Shown here in pieces: positions 1 through 12,741 of a stretch of DNA of 64,000 nt; position 1 is the first letter of the stretch, and the number at the start of each line of letters is the position of its first letter. Origin of the DNA: Asterochloris sp. CNOR1 (taxonomy: Eukaryota; Chlorophyta; Trebouxiophyceae; Trebouxiales; Trebouxiaceae). The notes beneath the pieces were generated by a model. The model saw nothing but the letters and a program-made list of their open reading frames with translations. It was not told the DNA's origin and searched no databases. The stretch lies in contig OZ017755.1 in NCBI GenBank assembly GCA_963969365.1, forward strand, positions 1,178,001-1,242,000, read 5' to 3'. The position numbers and the translations under genes are program-made.

Positions 1-3000
1 ACGCGTGTGCTGCACCACAACATCGCTGCAGGCTCCTGCACTCTCCACTGATGCTGGGCCCCCCTGGCAAGTCACAGATACCACACCCAGTGGTTCCGTG
101 ACACTTGATTATTGCTGTCCACATGCTGCTGCAGGGTGCTGCTGGGCACCCTGGGCCAGTCAGAGGAGGTGGTTGGCGTGCGGCAGTGGACGGTCACCCA
201 GCAGCAGAGCATGGTGCAGCAGGCAGCTCTGGTGCTGCAGGAGGTGGTCAGTCTGGCTCCCCAGGCAAGCACCTGCCCTCTCAAGCTTAGAGTCTGCTTG
301 AGTTCAAAGGTTGCTCTGGCTCAGCAGGCAAGCAACTGAAGTGCTGAGTTTACTGCAAAGACACAGCAGGAAGCACGATCATGAGGTTGCAGCTTGTATA
401 CTGGCCAGCAGTTGCCATCTGCTGTCATGGTGCTTATCAGGCGTCTGCTGGCTGCAGGCTTTCATCAGTGAGGGTGGGGCCCAGGTGGTGCATGGCTGCC
501 TGGTGCAACAGGTGGAGCCACAGCTACTGGAAGCAGCCCTACACCTGGTCAGGGCTGCCTGCAGTCTGGCCACCCAACCTGAAGGTGAGGTGCATGCAAG
601 GATGACAGGGTGCACTGCTGACAGCAAATGTCAAGCGTTGTGAGCACCTCGTCAGAGTTGCCTAAGGGAAGGCCTGAAGGATGTGAGTCACATACACCCT
701 GACTGCAGTCCTTAGGGGGGAGCATCACCATGGCTGGTTCGCGGATGACATCAAGCTGAGCACTGTTCAGGCCGAAGTGTTTCAAAGCAGCACTGTCTGC
801 AGGTGACCGCAACCCTGAGACGTTCCAGCCCGCCTCTGAAGCAGTGCAGCAGCTGCGGGACGACTTTGGGTCTCAGGGCACGGTGCAGGGCGCCCTGGAG
901 ATGTTTGCAGAGGGCTCATGGCCTCAGCGGGTCAGGCAGGCGGCGGCGCTGGCAGTGGGCTCCCTCTGCAGCTGCCACCCTGAGCACCAGCGCCTCTTCA
1001 GGAAGGCAGAGGTGAGTCCACCCAGTGTGCATGCGCTGTGCAAGGTTGCGCATCAGCTGCCTGCTTCACTGTGTATGGGCCCATCAGCAGGGCAGGTTGC
1101 TCCCGCCGCCCAAGGCGCCTGCACGTCTTCAGGCAGGCAGAGATGAGCATCGGATCTTGGTGCTGGCCTGCAGTACATGCTCTATTGCATGTGAGTCAAA
1201 GAGCAGTGCATCTGCTGCCACCACCCATAGCACCGGGGATGCTGAGGTCTAAACTCCCATCTCAGCTGCTGGGGGTGGCTTTCCGATGTGACGAGCAGGC
1301 TTTACATGCATTGTCCCGGCCAACCGCCTCAGAGTTGATGCATGCTAGATTGCCTTGCAGAGCATGGCTGGTGCGTGATCTGCAATGCCCACTACAATTC
1401 CAAGGACCGTCCGTGCAAGCTCCTCTGCTCAACTTGCCCCTTGACCCTGGGTGCATGCCTGCAGGGCGTGGCGGCTCTGCACTATGAGCTGGAGGGCTTG
1501 AAGGTGCTGGACGCAGCCCAGCCATCGCTCTTTGCCGGCGCCACACTGGTCGCTCTGCGAGACTGTGTGGTGGGGGACTCCAGGAACCTGGCTCAGTTCC
1601 TGGTGGCTGGAGGGCTCACCTCTCTGATGGACATGGCTGAGCACTGCAACAGGCTGATGCAGCCGCTGGCCCTCACCCTGGTGGCAGGTGACATTCAGCT
1701 GCTGCAGGGCTCACGGCTTCTGGACATCGGCAATGATGTGCAGCCAGCTGACGCAGCTGCTGGCTCTTATTCTGGAAGCAGGTCTTGATTTTGCGGGTTC
1801 TGTTAGACGCCATGCAATGTGGAAGGGCAGCAACCATATGGCCTGGATGCACAGCACTGTGACACAGTGATGTCGAGGTTGTCCAGCTGATTGTTACGAT
1901 GCAGTGCAGTCATGGCGATGGCCAGCTTCTCGCACATGACATGTGTGAGTGGTCCAGAATATGGGATGCCCTGTAATGCGGCTCCGTTGCTGGAGTGCCC
2001 CTCTGAAACATTTACTGTGCGCTCCAAATGCACTGGCTGCAAAGCTCAACAGCGCAGCCATGATGGTGGCACTATGTTTTGCAGACGTGCTGGTTGCCAA
2101 GCCCCAGACTGCAGCTCTGCTGCTGGACTGGTGCTCCTCTCGGAGCAGATTGGCAGCCCCGCAGGTGCTGCTGCACCTGTGGCGGCAGGAGGAGCGGCGG
2201 CAGGGCCTGTGCACTGAGGTTGGGGTGCTGGCAGACGTGGACTGGCCCCTAAAGCCCAGAAAGACTGATGAGAGGTGGATCCCAGAGTTGTCGGCCATGT
2301 ATGGCCTCCGGGACAAACATGCCAGGTGATTGGAGTCGTGGGCGGCCATGCTGCTGTAGTGCATGGCATCTGCACTAAGCAGGCAGGCACCTGGGAGATA
2401 AGACTTGATCATGGCAGCTTGCGTGCTGTAAGCAGGGTTTAGGCAGGATATAGAAGGGCGATTGCCTTTCCCCTGCTGCAGCACCTGCCATGGCCCTGCG
2501 TCACTCATGTCATGCCACCAGGCACCGTTAGACACACAAGCCTGGCTTCCCTCCTGGTCCAGGGCGGTCATGCAAGACATGCAGGGCAGCTGCGCGCCTG
2601 AGGCCATGATGGACAAGCTGCACGCCGTGATGCACCTGCTGGGGTGGGAGCGCCTGAGGGCGAGTGTAGGGCTGGCAGACCAGGTCACGCTGGCTGCTGT
2701 CAGGCACTACTGGGACTTCAAACAGGGGCACGCCTGGAGGGACATGCAGGCAAACCTGGAGGCTGCAGGTGGGCAACAGCCACCTTGTTGTGCGCCAATC
2801 TGCAGAACCCCACGGTGTGCTTGAAGTCGATGTTGGTTAAGGCAAAGCTGTGTGCCTTGGTGTTTAGTCGAGGCAGTCCTGCAGCTCTGCTTTTGGGTGC
2901 TGAGGCTTGGTGCATGCTCTGGTCCAGCACCACCCTTCACTGTGTGCAGGAGGACACTCCGGCAGTGTGTGCCAGAGGACACTCCGGCAGTGTGTGCAAG

Positions 3001-4931
3001 AGGACACACCAGCAGTCAGCCCATCACATCCATCCCTGCAGCTGCTGCTCAACTGACTTACCCTGCCGTGCCCTGCAGGCCTACAGCCCACTCAGGAAGA
3101 CCAGCAGCTCATTGCAGGCAGCATCCAGGCAGCGCGCTCGGCTGCAGAGGCCACAGTTGCTGAGCAGCAAAGCTTGCTGCAAAGGCTGGCAGAGGAGCTG
3201 CAGGCCCAGGACATTGAGCATGTCAGGCAAGCATGCTGCCCTGCATTTTGAACCACCCTGCACTTTGTCACCCTGCAGCTGCATGTCCCTACAGCAAGCT
3301 TGCTGCTGTGCACACCACATCACTTCCTGTGCCCTGCAGCACCCTCAGCCTCTGCGTGGCCCCTGGCTGGCATGCAGGGGCAACAACTCTGCATCCTTCG
3401 GCTTGGCTAGCCTTGTGGCTAAGGAATTGGTGCTTGTCCTGCGTGCAGGGGCAAGCAGCTGCAGGCGCAACAGGAGAGTGAGGCACGCAAATACAAGAAG
3501 GATCGGTCTACCCTGACAGTCAAGGTGGGCTCCAGCACTTCTGAAGGTACAGAGCCCCAGGATGCCGCACTTGATCATGTTGGAAGCTCCTTTCTGTAGC
3601 AGAGTGGCCTTGTACATAGGGCCACTGCTGCAGCCTCAGGCAAACCCTCATGATTGACAGGACCAGATCAGTAAGGCCACCTGGCTTCAAGGCCGCAGTG
3701 GATGCTGCTGCATACCCTGGGGAGCATTTGAAGCAAGGTCTTCTTGTTGCAGAATTGTCTGGCAATCAAAGCCAAGACGGTGACGTGCTGCGTGCTGAGG
3801 TGGCAGCACCTGGCAGGAATGTTGAGGTCCTTCCTTTTCAGCAGTGCCCCGCCTTCGGGGGTGTTGCCAGCATTTTGGAAGTCACTGCACCGCTGCCAGC
3901 GTTTGGAAGGCACTGTGCGGCTGCATACCCCGGCTATAGCAATGACTGTGTCTTCTCGGTGCAGGAGCGCCTGGCTTTTAAAGCCAAGAAGGAGTACATG
4001 TTGCGCAACAGCTTTCGGGCAGAGGGTGCAGCAACCCCCGCTGAGCAGGCAAGCCATGGGGTTGCTACCTTGCTTGAGCTCACATGGTACTGCATCAACA
4101 GCAGCCCTGTCAAGTTGTGGACATTTGTCAGTGGTCACAGTGTCAGGGTGAGATTCCCTTACAGGCGGGGTGGCTGCCTATCAAGAATGATGTCTCATGG
4201 GTTAATCATCTCCTGCAGTGCAACACTGTGCATGAATTTTGATTCTGAAGGGCATCAGCTGCGCTGAAACTGCAGCCAGTCCTGTCTGGTGCACCCAGCA
4301 AGTGCAGCTGTGCGCAATGGGACATGAGTCATGGGCTGCCATTCAGAGCAAGCCACTCATGGAGACCAGTGCAGCCACCCTTCCCAATTTGACACGCCTC
4401 TAGCTGCCCTGAGCACCTCAGCAGTGCCAGATGTGTTTCCTGATTCCACTCAGCCTAGAACCAGCAGTGCATCCAAGTCTTATCTTTAGCCTGATACGCC
4501 TCATGGCTGTCAATGAATCGTCACTGTCCCTGGAGAGCACCTCCAGCACTGCAGCCATGCAGGCAGCCACCATGAGCAGCCTCCACAGCGCTGGCTTGGG
4601 ATGCTGGGACGTAAGACAGCGTGTTCATCAAGGCCTGATATAGCATGTGGCTGCGCTTTGACTGCAGGTGCCTCTGGAGAGTACCTCCAGCAGTGCAGCC
4701 TTGCGGGCAGCCATTGCACGGCGGCTTGCCAGTGCCAGCCCTCGGCCGCAGGCGCAGGGGCCGCCGCCCCATAGCCGTGCCGAGGATGCAGCCGACAGCA
4801 TGCTGGCGGACTCAGCGGCTGACTGGCCTGGCATGATGGGGCAGCTGGATGCAGCTGACGAGGAGCTAGACATGGCTGGATACGATGATCACGAGGACGA
4901 TGAAAATGACAGCGATGCCGGCAGCACATAA
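1..4931 (+). CDS. CFAP69: CFAP69-like ciliary central-apparatus protein, 3' part of gene
   Basis: The 5' end lies outside the window. Exons that chain in phase: 135-264, 458-584, 803-1011, 1465-1687, 2085-2325, 2563-2768, 3079-3226, 3449-3524, 3965-4048 and 4668-4931 (TAA). The first five encode leucine-rich helical armadillo/HEAT-type repeats. Exon 2563-2768 carries the segment YWDFKQGHAWRDM, which recalls the YIDFKxGxxW block that I remember from vertebrate CFAP69. It is followed by a Gln/Glu/Lys-rich coiled coil and an acidic Asp/Glu tail. In the family this protein belongs to the C1 side of the ciliary central apparatus. Donors after 264, 3226 and 4048 read gcaagc, so GC-AG introns are likely there, though GT alternatives exist for 264 and 4048. 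The join from 4048 to 4668 is inferred from phase only. The assignment is from memory of the family, not a search; another ciliary ARM protein is possible. Confidence 0.62.
2945..3014. repeat. Short tandem repeat in CFAP69-like intron
   Basis: About 2.5 units of roughly 26 bp with the core aggacactccggcagtgtgt lie in the intron between exons 2563-2768 and 3079-3226. The third unit is diverged. No coding role is apparent. Confidence 0.7.
3680..3800 (+). repeat. Decayed copies of the start of CFAP69-like exon 3965-4048
   Basis: Two stretches (about 3680-3720 and 3756-3800) resemble the start of the real exon at 3969-4006. All three share a ctggc-n-aaagcc-like core followed by a similar tail. 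Both copies lie in the intron upstream of the real exon. They are diverged by eye, and the first could in part be a genuine small exon. Confidence 0.5.
4526..4600 (+). repeat. Decayed copy of the start of the last CFAP69-like exon
   Basis: This stretch matches 4672-4740, the 5' part of the terminal exon, over about 65-70 bases. The shared peptide is ESTSS-x-AAxxAA. It lies in the preceding intron about 145 bases upstream of the real copy. It is open in frame, so an additional real exon cannot be fully excluded. Confidence 0.65.
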
Positions 4932-5308
4932 CACAGGCCTTGAACGCCGCGCTTGCACATGCCCGCTGGTACTCCATGTGCCTTATGCAGCTTGCTTATG
5001 CGCATAGCAATGGCAGCACTTGCCAGGCAGGCCAGGTACACAATCACTCAGACACTGACATTTGACAAGCGCTTTCATCTGGCAGCCTGTCAAGGGCCTC
5101 TAGCATGGAACAATAGGCACTAAACTAAAGACATGCGTCACAGTCACTTGTTCAAGTCAAGTCAATTAAAGCTAAGCTTTTCGGGAAAGCCTCATGAAAT
5201 GGGGCATGCTCAAGCCGCAATGAACACACACGGTATGGTGCTCCCAACACAGTGCTGTCCCTGAGGACAGCTGAGACTCCTGCAAGGCGTCAGGGCGTAC
5301 TCTGAACT
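4932..5308. other. Convergent intergenic region
   Basis: This stretch separates the stop codons of the CFAP69-like gene (+) and the NIFK-like gene (-), so it should hold both 3' untranslated regions. It is AT-richer than its surroundings. No gene, repeat or RNA was recognised in it. Confidence 0.6.
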
Positions 5309-6597
5309 TTAGAGCTCCTCTTCAAAGGTCAAGTGCTGGGGCTTGGGCGGCAGCTGGGCGTCCAGGGGCTCATATTCATAGTCAATGCCCAGCGCCTTGA
5401 TGCGCTTGGCCCGCTTCTTGTCCTTCTCCACCAGACGGCGCAGCCTCATGTCCTCCTCCTCAGCTGTGCGCTGCCTGTTGTGAGAGTCTGCCTGAATGCG
5501 CTGCCAGGGGACCTTGGCAAACTTGCGGTGCGACCCCTGGACGTCCAGTGAAAGCCATCGTGTGTGTACTACATGCCGACGGGCTGACAGACATGGCTTG
5601 ACAGAATGGTTGAGCCCCTACCTTGTCCGGCTGGCCAATGTGGCCTTGGGGCTCGTTCTTGATCAGGGGAGCAGCAGGCACCATGTATGCCAATCAGCAG
5701 GCATACTGGCCAAGCTGCAGACAGGCCAGCACCAGCGCCATTGCCCTTACAAGGCCAGGTGTGGCAGTCATGCAGGGGGGTTGCGCAGCACACCTTAAAC
5801 AGGTCAGGGTGGACGTCAGCGGCTTTCAAGACCCGAGCGCGCAGCTTGCACGTGAACATCATGTGCCCATCCATGGCCTCAGCAGCAATGGCCGCCACCT
5901 CTGCAACAAGCAAGTGACGCAATGAGGAGACCTTGACGCTGACCACCTCATCCGTGCGGGTTTGCAAGCCCCTTGCAGCAAGCTAAGAGCTGACGATGTG
6001 CTTGCTCACGTGAAGGTCCCTTGCAACAAAGTGAGAGCTCTCTGCTTGCTACTGGCTGCTCCCTCAACAGGAGGCATGGTGAGGTGGCCACACTGGCATG
6101 TGTGCAGGAGCGAACCTGGGCTGGCGAACTGTACAAAGGCATAGTGTTTGCTGTTGCCTGTCTTCTTGTTGCGCGACACTCTGACCTTTGTGACCAGCCC
6201 AAACTGTGAAAAGTAGCCTGCAGGCACAAGCTGCCTCATGAGCCCCTGCAGGCTGTGGTTCATTGCTTTGCAAAACGGCAGCCAGAAGGACAGGAACAGG
6301 TGCCCAGACTTTGGTTGCGTGCAACCATCTATCGAGGATGTCTGCAGCGGGGTGCTGCCTGTGTGTTGCAGCAACTGTGCAACCACGCACCTCTGAGCTG
6401 TTCCTCATAGAACCCATGAGGAATGCACCTGCACAGCAGCCATGGTCCGTCACCAACAGGCATCTTCCTGCAGAAGATGGCTCTCCAGATAAGCATCTCA
6501 CTCACCCCAGGTACATCACATTGCTGATGTCCACAGTACCTGCAGCTGGCTCCTCCTCAGCAGCTTCTCTAGAACGTTTCACGCCTCCTTTGCCCAT
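5309..6597 (-). CDS. NIFK: NIFK-like nucleolar RRM protein (ribosome biogenesis)
   Basis: Six exons close in phase to a protein of 200 residues: 6597-6506, 6428-6391, 6217-6116, 5900-5794, 5657-5622 and 5536-5309. The start ATG at 6597 gives a short basic N terminus. A single RRM follows, with RNP2-like [13 protein letters not shown], then YFSQFG and an RNP1-like block ending KHYAFVQF. The motif [14 protein letters not shown] is typical of the NIFK family (plant homologue, yeast Nop15). The highly basic C terminus, rich in Arg/Lys/Glu, ends FEEEL. The family works in pre-60S ribosome assembly in the nucleolus. The length is shorter than human NIFK and close to plant and yeast members. The gene is convergent with CFAP69 and divergent from uL29m, with only about 92 bp between start codons, so the two probably share a promoter. 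Confidence 0.88.
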
Positions 6598-6689
6598 GCT
6601 CTTTCCCGTCCAGAGCGCAGACTCAAGTGGTGATCGAGACCTATTACGTCTACCTGACAGCTGTTCTCTTGCCGGCATTCAGAGCAGTC
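6598..6689. promoter_or_regulatory. Short divergent promoter region, NIFK / uL29m
   Basis: Only 92 bases separate the NIFK start (read left) from the best uL29m ATG (read right). Both genes serve ribosome production, one cytosolic and one mitochondrial, so a shared bidirectional promoter is plausible. No specific factor site was recognised. Confidence 0.45.
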
Positions 6690-7715
6690 ATGCAGAGGAT
6701 CTCCATGGCCCTTCAACGTCTCAGATCGGTCGCTGAGGCAGGGCGTACTCAACCTGCAGCCCTCATGTCTCTGACACAGTTGGGTGCCTTTGACTGGCCA
6801 GCAGCTCTTCAGCAGCACTCAGGAAGATGTTGGCATCACATGCCACCCTCCCAGGTAAGCAGTGCTTGCTGTTTATGTGTCTGTGATCCGCTGCTTACTT
6901 TGCACAGGTGTCTTATACATGCAGGCATTCTCTGGCAGTAGCCATGTGCAAGGGCTGCAGGACTTCTTTGATGCCCCCAGGAAAGAAAAGGAGGAAGTGA
7001 CAGCAGGTCAGCAGTCCTCATTGTAGACTGACCAGCCATGAGATTGTAGAGTACCCCTCTAAAGAAACATTGGCTGCAGCGAGCTGCTTCACCCTGTCTG
7101 AATTGGTATACTTTAGAGCATTTTCCTTAGCTCTACAGGGAAGGAATGGAAAGCAAAGGACCTTCGGCAAAAATCCTGGGATGATCTGCACAAGCTCTGG
7201 TAGGCACCTGCAGTGCTTGACGAGCTGCTGCCTTGCAAAAGTGCTGCCCTGGCTGATGGCAGGTCTCAGATTGCAGGTATGTGCTGCTGAAAGAACGCAA
7301 CATGCTGCTGTCAGAGCGGATGCGAAAGGCAGCCAAGGGGGAGCGGATGGAGTTGCCGCAGCGTTTCACCAAGGTGACAGTGTCAAGCTGCTGGTGCAAC
7401 TGACTGCAGAGACCTTCCCCAATGTCTTGGGCTCTTACAGGCTGCCTCATGTACACCTGTGCTTGGCATGTGCTGCTCTGGCCAACATGCAGCAGCAGCA
7501 GGGCGAAGGAAGGATGGTGTTGGCAACAGCTCGAGCGGGCATTAGGAGGGAGATCTGCCCAGGAGCCAGGGCAGGGCAATGCTTCTGACACAAGAGCTGG
7601 TGCCCTGCAGGTGCGCAAGTCCATGGCACGAATAAAGCTGGTGCTGACCGAACGAGCTTTAGCGCACCCGGACCCAGCCGTCACTGTGGCAATGAAGCAG
7701 ATGATCAATGGTTGA
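6690..7715 (+). CDS. MRPL47: Mitochondrial large-subunit ribosomal protein uL29m (MRPL47)
   Basis: Five exons close in phase to 169 residues: 6690-6854, 6925-7006, 7139-7199, 7277-7373 and 7611-7715 (TGA). The N terminus MQRISMALQRLRSVAEAG is Arg-rich and amphipathic, as expected for a mitochondrial presequence. Next comes the MRP-L47 block: QDFFDAP, then WKAKDLRQKSWDDLHKLWY, then LLKERNMLLSERMR. The domain ends with VRKSMARIKLVLTERA. These are the conserved elements of uL29m, which sits near the polypeptide exit of the mitoribosome. An in-frame upstream ORF extends to 6627, but the ATG at 6690 gives the better targeting peptide. The gene is convergent with BCKDH-E2. Confidence 0.9.
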
Positions 7716-8055
7716 GCAGCGTTCACCATGAAGGTCAGCAACATTGTGTAACGTTCAAGGCCACGCAAGGCCAGCAGGGCAGGCATTGCAGTCACATAAA
7801 CAAGCAGCTGGGGATACAGACAATGGCAGGAATCCTGTTCAGCGCAAGAACGCTTGCTTCTGAGTGACAGGTTTCGATACAGTATAGTAGTAAGACACAA
7901 ATGCGGGCAAGCTTCAGATTATTTGCTTTGCTTCAGACATGCCAGTACGTGGTGCTGACGAAGGCAGCACCTGTACTACCCTGCTTCAAGCAAGTGTCGA
8001 GAGCAGCTGCACTGGACCTCCACCGAATGCCAGGCATGGTGCAGCAAGACCTCAG
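7716..8055. other. Convergent intergenic region
   Basis: This stretch lies between the stops of uL29m (+) and BCKDH-E2 (-). It is expected to hold the 3' untranslated regions. No gene or structured element was recognised. Confidence 0.6.
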
Positions 8056-11000
8056 TCAGACCAACTTCAGAAGAAGCCGCTCTGGTTCCTCCAGGTACTG
8101 CTTCCAGCTGGAGTTAAGGGTAGCAACAGCGGCACCGTCCAAAACACGGTGATCAGCTCCCCAGCTGACAGCCATCACAGAAGCCTTCACTATGTCACCG
8201 TCTGCAGCACAAGGGAAGTGCACAAAGTAACGCCTGGGCAGGTCTTTCAGAGCTGCAGTGGTGCGTGTACTGAGCATGCAGATGAGGCTCGGGTTGCATG
8301 CTGAGCAGGAGCTATGCCAACTCTGAACTGCTGCACACTGTAACATTTGCAGTCATGAGCACATGTGTACACAGGTGCATTACTGGCATGCTGAGCAGGT
8401 CTCAGACGGTGTGCTTCAGCAGGTGCACAGCTGCTATTCAGACAGACCCCGGCATAGCATGTTTGGCACCTCTCAGTGTCAAGCTGACTGCAGCACAAAC
8501 CTGCGCAGCCAAACAGGTGCAATGGCATTCTGGCCAGGGATTGACTTTCCCAGCCTCAGAAACCCATCCTGACCTGGTGCATAGCGGGGCTGGGCCTGCA
8601 CCCTCCCCAGCGCGACTATGGCGACCTCTCCTGGCACGATGAGCGGTGCTGCGTATGTGCCCCCCAGGGTGCCAATGTTGCTGATGGTGATGGTGCCGCC
8701 TGCAGAACGCATCTGGGTTGCAGCTCCACTGAGGCCATGCCGCAGTGACTCTGACGCTGAGCACCCTTCGTCAGTGGCATGCAGGCCAGCTTGGGGCATT
8801 GCAAGCCAGTTCAGTGGCCGCGGCGCCTCCTACATAGACATGGCTGATGACCCAAAAACCTCTTTCACCATGACAGTCCAACCCTGGAGCTTGCAGGTGG
8901 CCTGCCCATGGCGGCCAGCCACTCACACAAACATCCTGTTGCTGACAGGACAACATGCCAGTTGAGCTCACGCCTGCCAGGTCACCCGCAGGCAGCCTGC
9001 CTGGTGAGCCAGCTGCTCACACGATGCACACTGCCTGTTGTGTGGTTTGGGGCAGCACAACGCAGCGCTCACCTGCGAGGTCCTCTGCAGGCAGCCTGCC
9101 TGTGGAGGCCAGCTGCTGCAGCCGCTTCAGCTCCGCTGCAATGCTGGCGACACTCTGTGCCTCGACATGCTTGATGTTGGGGACCACCAGCCCTGAGTTG
9201 GTTGCCATGGCAATGCCCACATTGTGGGCGTGGTGCACCCGCAGCTGCTGGCCATCCTCTGATAGGCTGCTGTTCACCTCTGGGTGTTCCAACAGCGCTG
9301 CAGATAGAGCCTGCATGCACAGCACAGTCTTGTTGGCTGCGAAAACCAGAGCATGACCTGTCTGACGGGCTGCTGTCCACCTGCGGGTGCTCCAGCAGAA
9401 CCGGCACACAGCGCCTGCACACATAGCAGTTCTGCCGAGTAACAAATGCCAGCCCATTAGCTGACAGGCCGCTGTGCACCTGCAGGGGTTCGTGTGGCAC
9501 TGCTGAAAGGGCTTGCACCCATCAGGCTGCTTCAAATCAGACTTATGCGCTTGAGGGGGGGGCATAATGCAGACCAGACGCAACTGATTCATTGTCAGCC
9601 CTCATGGAGACACTGTAGCTTATAGCAGGTGCTGATCTCAGGTGGAGCACTGCTGCAGATGGGCTGCTTAACCTGCAGGCTCACACAACCCCCAGACTGT
9701 CCAACTGGATACCCATGTTGCAACCATCAGATGCCACAGGCCACACTCAGTGCAGTGCTGGCGCCTGAGGGGCCCTCATGCAGCTGCCATTGCAGTTGCG
9801 TGACTGTCTGCAGCTGCTGATGCTCTCGCGCGGCTCCCAGCACCCATGTCTTGAGCACCAGGTGCCAGTACCAACTTTTCATGGTGCTCCCCTCTAAACT
9901 AGCTGTAAGGGGCCAGAGCACAGCATATGCCACCTTGACAGTGGCATGTAGAGTCGGAAGCTTGATGCCCGGCATGAGACAGTGGGCTGCAGCTGCCAGG
10001 GCACGAGGTCCCCTGCGCCCTGCTCACCTTGATCATGAAGGAAAGGAAGGTCAGCTTGACGCCCTGCATCAGGGGGTCGTGCCGCACTTTCTGGCGCACT
10101 GCCAGCAGTGCTCTCAGGTCCACCTCGTCGCAAAAGTGGAAATGAGGCACCGTTGCGGCAGCTGCCATGCTGGCCACCATCGCGCGGCGGTAGCCCCGCA
10201 GGGGGATCACGTCATCTCCAGGAGCTGCAGAGGGTGAAAGGAGTGACAGAGCCATCACTGGACAGCCTGGTGAGCTGCATGCAGGCAGGCCAGTGGGCAA
10301 GGCTTGAGCGCAGGCTGGTGTCATGCCATGTGCCAGGTTTGTGAGCAGGACAATCCAATCATGATCGATGTGCCTCCTGATTTGCAGGCAGCAAGGGCGA
10401 GCAGGGGTGGCGGAGCGGCTGTTGACAAGGAAGAGAGCAGAGTTGCTGCTCCTGAAGAGTGGGCTTGCTTCATAGTCATCTGCATTGCTGAAACCCGACA
10501 GCGCAAGAGCTATGCTGACTACAATAGCAGCACTGCTTCCAAACAGCAGATCTACAGCAGTGATGGGCACTGCATTTATTGCCTCACCGGATGCTGGCGC
10601 CCCCAGGCTTGGACTGGCTGGCTGGGGAGGCGGCACAGCAGCAGTTTGCACACGAGGCGCACCGCCCTGGGGGCTCTGGGTGTGTGCCGCAGGGTGGTCT
10701 CGCAGGGGTTCAGGTGTCGTCCCGGGCGCAGGGGGTTGCTGACTGCCAGTCACATCTGGGGATGCTGCCAGGATGTCCTCTGCAGGCACGGGGCTTCCAT
10801 TGAGGCTGGCAGGGCATAGGCTGCCTATTGGCGATGTCAGGGGCGCTTTGTACAACACGCCGTCTCTAAGGACACGCAGGAAAGCTGTGATGCCCCCCGC
10901 AACGCAGGCAGTTGCCGCTGGACACACGACATGAGCAAGCTCCTGGCAGCGCTCAGCACCTTTTGTGATGCGCCCATCAGGCCCTGTGCCCTGCAGATGC

Positions 11001-12741
11001 TCCAGCGATATGCCCTGCTCCCTTGCTATGCGCCTCACTGCTGGTGAAGCGTGCACCTGCACGGACCCTTCAGCACCTCTGCCTTGCCTTGAAGTTGCTG
11101 CCTGTTCTGCTGACTGGGCACTCGAGGCTTCCTGCGCCAGTCAAGGTGCCCTTCTCAGTCACACATTCCACCTGAGGGGCAGCACAGCTCTCAGCAGATG
11201 AAAACAGATCACGCTGGCGCTGCCTCAGGGTCTAGGGCCCGCAATCCATGGTGTGTCCTGAGGATGCAGATGTATCGCTTCTGCACTGGGAATGCTGCGT
11301 GTGCAGCTGTGTTTATTGCAGAGACACTGCAGGTCATAGCAGAGCGCACAATGTGGCCTGCTCAGTTGACAGTGTGCTAGCCTTACAAAAGCAGCATCTT
11401 ACCTGAGCACCTGCGGGGGCCTGGTTAGCAGACGTATGAATGTCCACCAGCATTGCACCAACCTGCATGGAGCATGGCACACCGAGCTGCCAGGGGCGAC
11501 TTAAGGACTTTTGGAAGCAAGGCATCAAGCAGACACCAGACATACACTTTAGAGCTGCCCACAGCAACTGGGCACCTTAGGTAACAGAGAGAAATGACTG
11601 GCAACGCAGGCAAGCTGGGCAGCTTGGCAGCGGTTATGCGCTGCAGCATAACGTGCGTGCATCTGCACTAGTACCCAACAGGCTGGCAGCCAACTATGTG
11701 TTGCAGCTGACTCCTGCTGCCAGCAAGCCATCGTGTGCATCTGGATGCACACTGCTGCACGCAAAATGGGACAGGTCCCTTGACCCACCTGCACCATGTC
11801 CCCTGGCTGATGGTGCAGCCTGGTGATGGTGCCAGCATAGCGACTGGTGATTTCGACAGCTGCCTTGTCGCTCTGTACCTCACACAGGGGACCAAACTCC
11901 TCCACCACATCACCCTCCTGCAGGGCATTCCAATACTTGCGGGCGCAGTTGGGCCGCACTGGAGATAAAACTCCCTCACCATATCCCTTCCCACAGGCAT
12001 TGAGCACGTTCAGCTGCCATGCTGGCAGCTGAGGCCTGCTCCGTGTCATGTGTGAGTCACATCAGCGGAGCCAGGCTAGACACACCTGCAGCCTGAGGCA
12101 AGGGCCAGCTAGATGAGCAGGCGCAGCACCGCAAGGTTGCAAGGCGCCATGCCAGCCCATGGGGCTGGCCTCCCATTGATGCAGCCTTGGCATGTGCAAG
12201 CTGGACAGAGACACCCTCAAGTCGTGCAGGGAGGTCTCAGGATTGACCCAGCCCGTGCTCTGCATTGCAGCGATTGCAATGCTTCGCCTGCTGCAGCCCA
12301 GGGACTGCTGCTCCTGCTTCTGCTGCTGCTGCTGTTGTAACAGTCGCTGCACCTTACCTTCACAAACCACTTGATTAGCTCACACTCCTTGATGCCTTCC
12401 CCAGGCTGGGCCAAAGGGAACTGCACCACTGGCCCCGCAGGAGACGTGCTCTGCCGGCGACCTTGCTGGCTGCCGTCAAGCCAGCACCTCTGCCTTCCTG
12501 TTCTGCTCCACTCAAGAATGCATGCTGCTGGGTGCCTGTGCTGCCTGCCATCATATAGGATTCTCCCGCCAAAGTGGCGCGCCTGACTCTGCCAATGCTG
12601 GCCTGTCTGCGAGTCACTTGGTTGGCTGATGTGCTCACAGCAGCATCGGGGCCAGCTCTTTGGAGTGTCCAAGGTCAACAATGAGCATAACGTCTGCCTG
12701 GCGATCAGCCACCGGTTGCGAATGCTGATTGCTGCCAGCAT
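8056..12741 (-). CDS. DBT: Branched-chain 2-oxoacid dehydrogenase E2 (dihydrolipoamide acyltransferase)
   Basis: Nine exons close in phase to 547 residues: 12741-12358, 11917-11789, 11462-11403, 11131-10960, 10779-10588, 10224-10028, 9310-9073, 8699-8574 and 8201-8056. The N terminus [16 protein letters not shown] looks like a mitochondrial presequence. The lipoyl domain has [11 protein letters not shown] with the lipoylated Lys. The E3-binding domain follows ([15 protein letters not shown]), then a Pro/Gln linker and the acyltransferase core. The core carries [21 protein letters not shown] and the catalytic [23 protein letters not shown] and [11 protein letters not shown] favour the branched-chain enzyme over the pyruvate or 2-oxoglutarate E2. 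The enzyme transfers branched acyl groups to CoA in the mitochondrial matrix. The first exon may hide one more intron. The intron before exon 9310-9073 contains decayed copies of that exon's start. Confidence 0.92.
9350..9530 (-). repeat. Two decayed copies of the start of BCKDH-E2 exon 9310-9073
   Basis: The exon start and its acceptor (about 9255-9330) recur at about 9356-9428 and 9452-9525. The real exon reads [17 protein letters not shown]. The copies read [14 protein letters not shown] and, more decayed, [17 protein letters not shown]. The copies stand in tandem at about 95-100 bp spacing in the upstream intron. In the nearer copy the acceptor-like sequence has also decayed. Confidence 0.75.
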
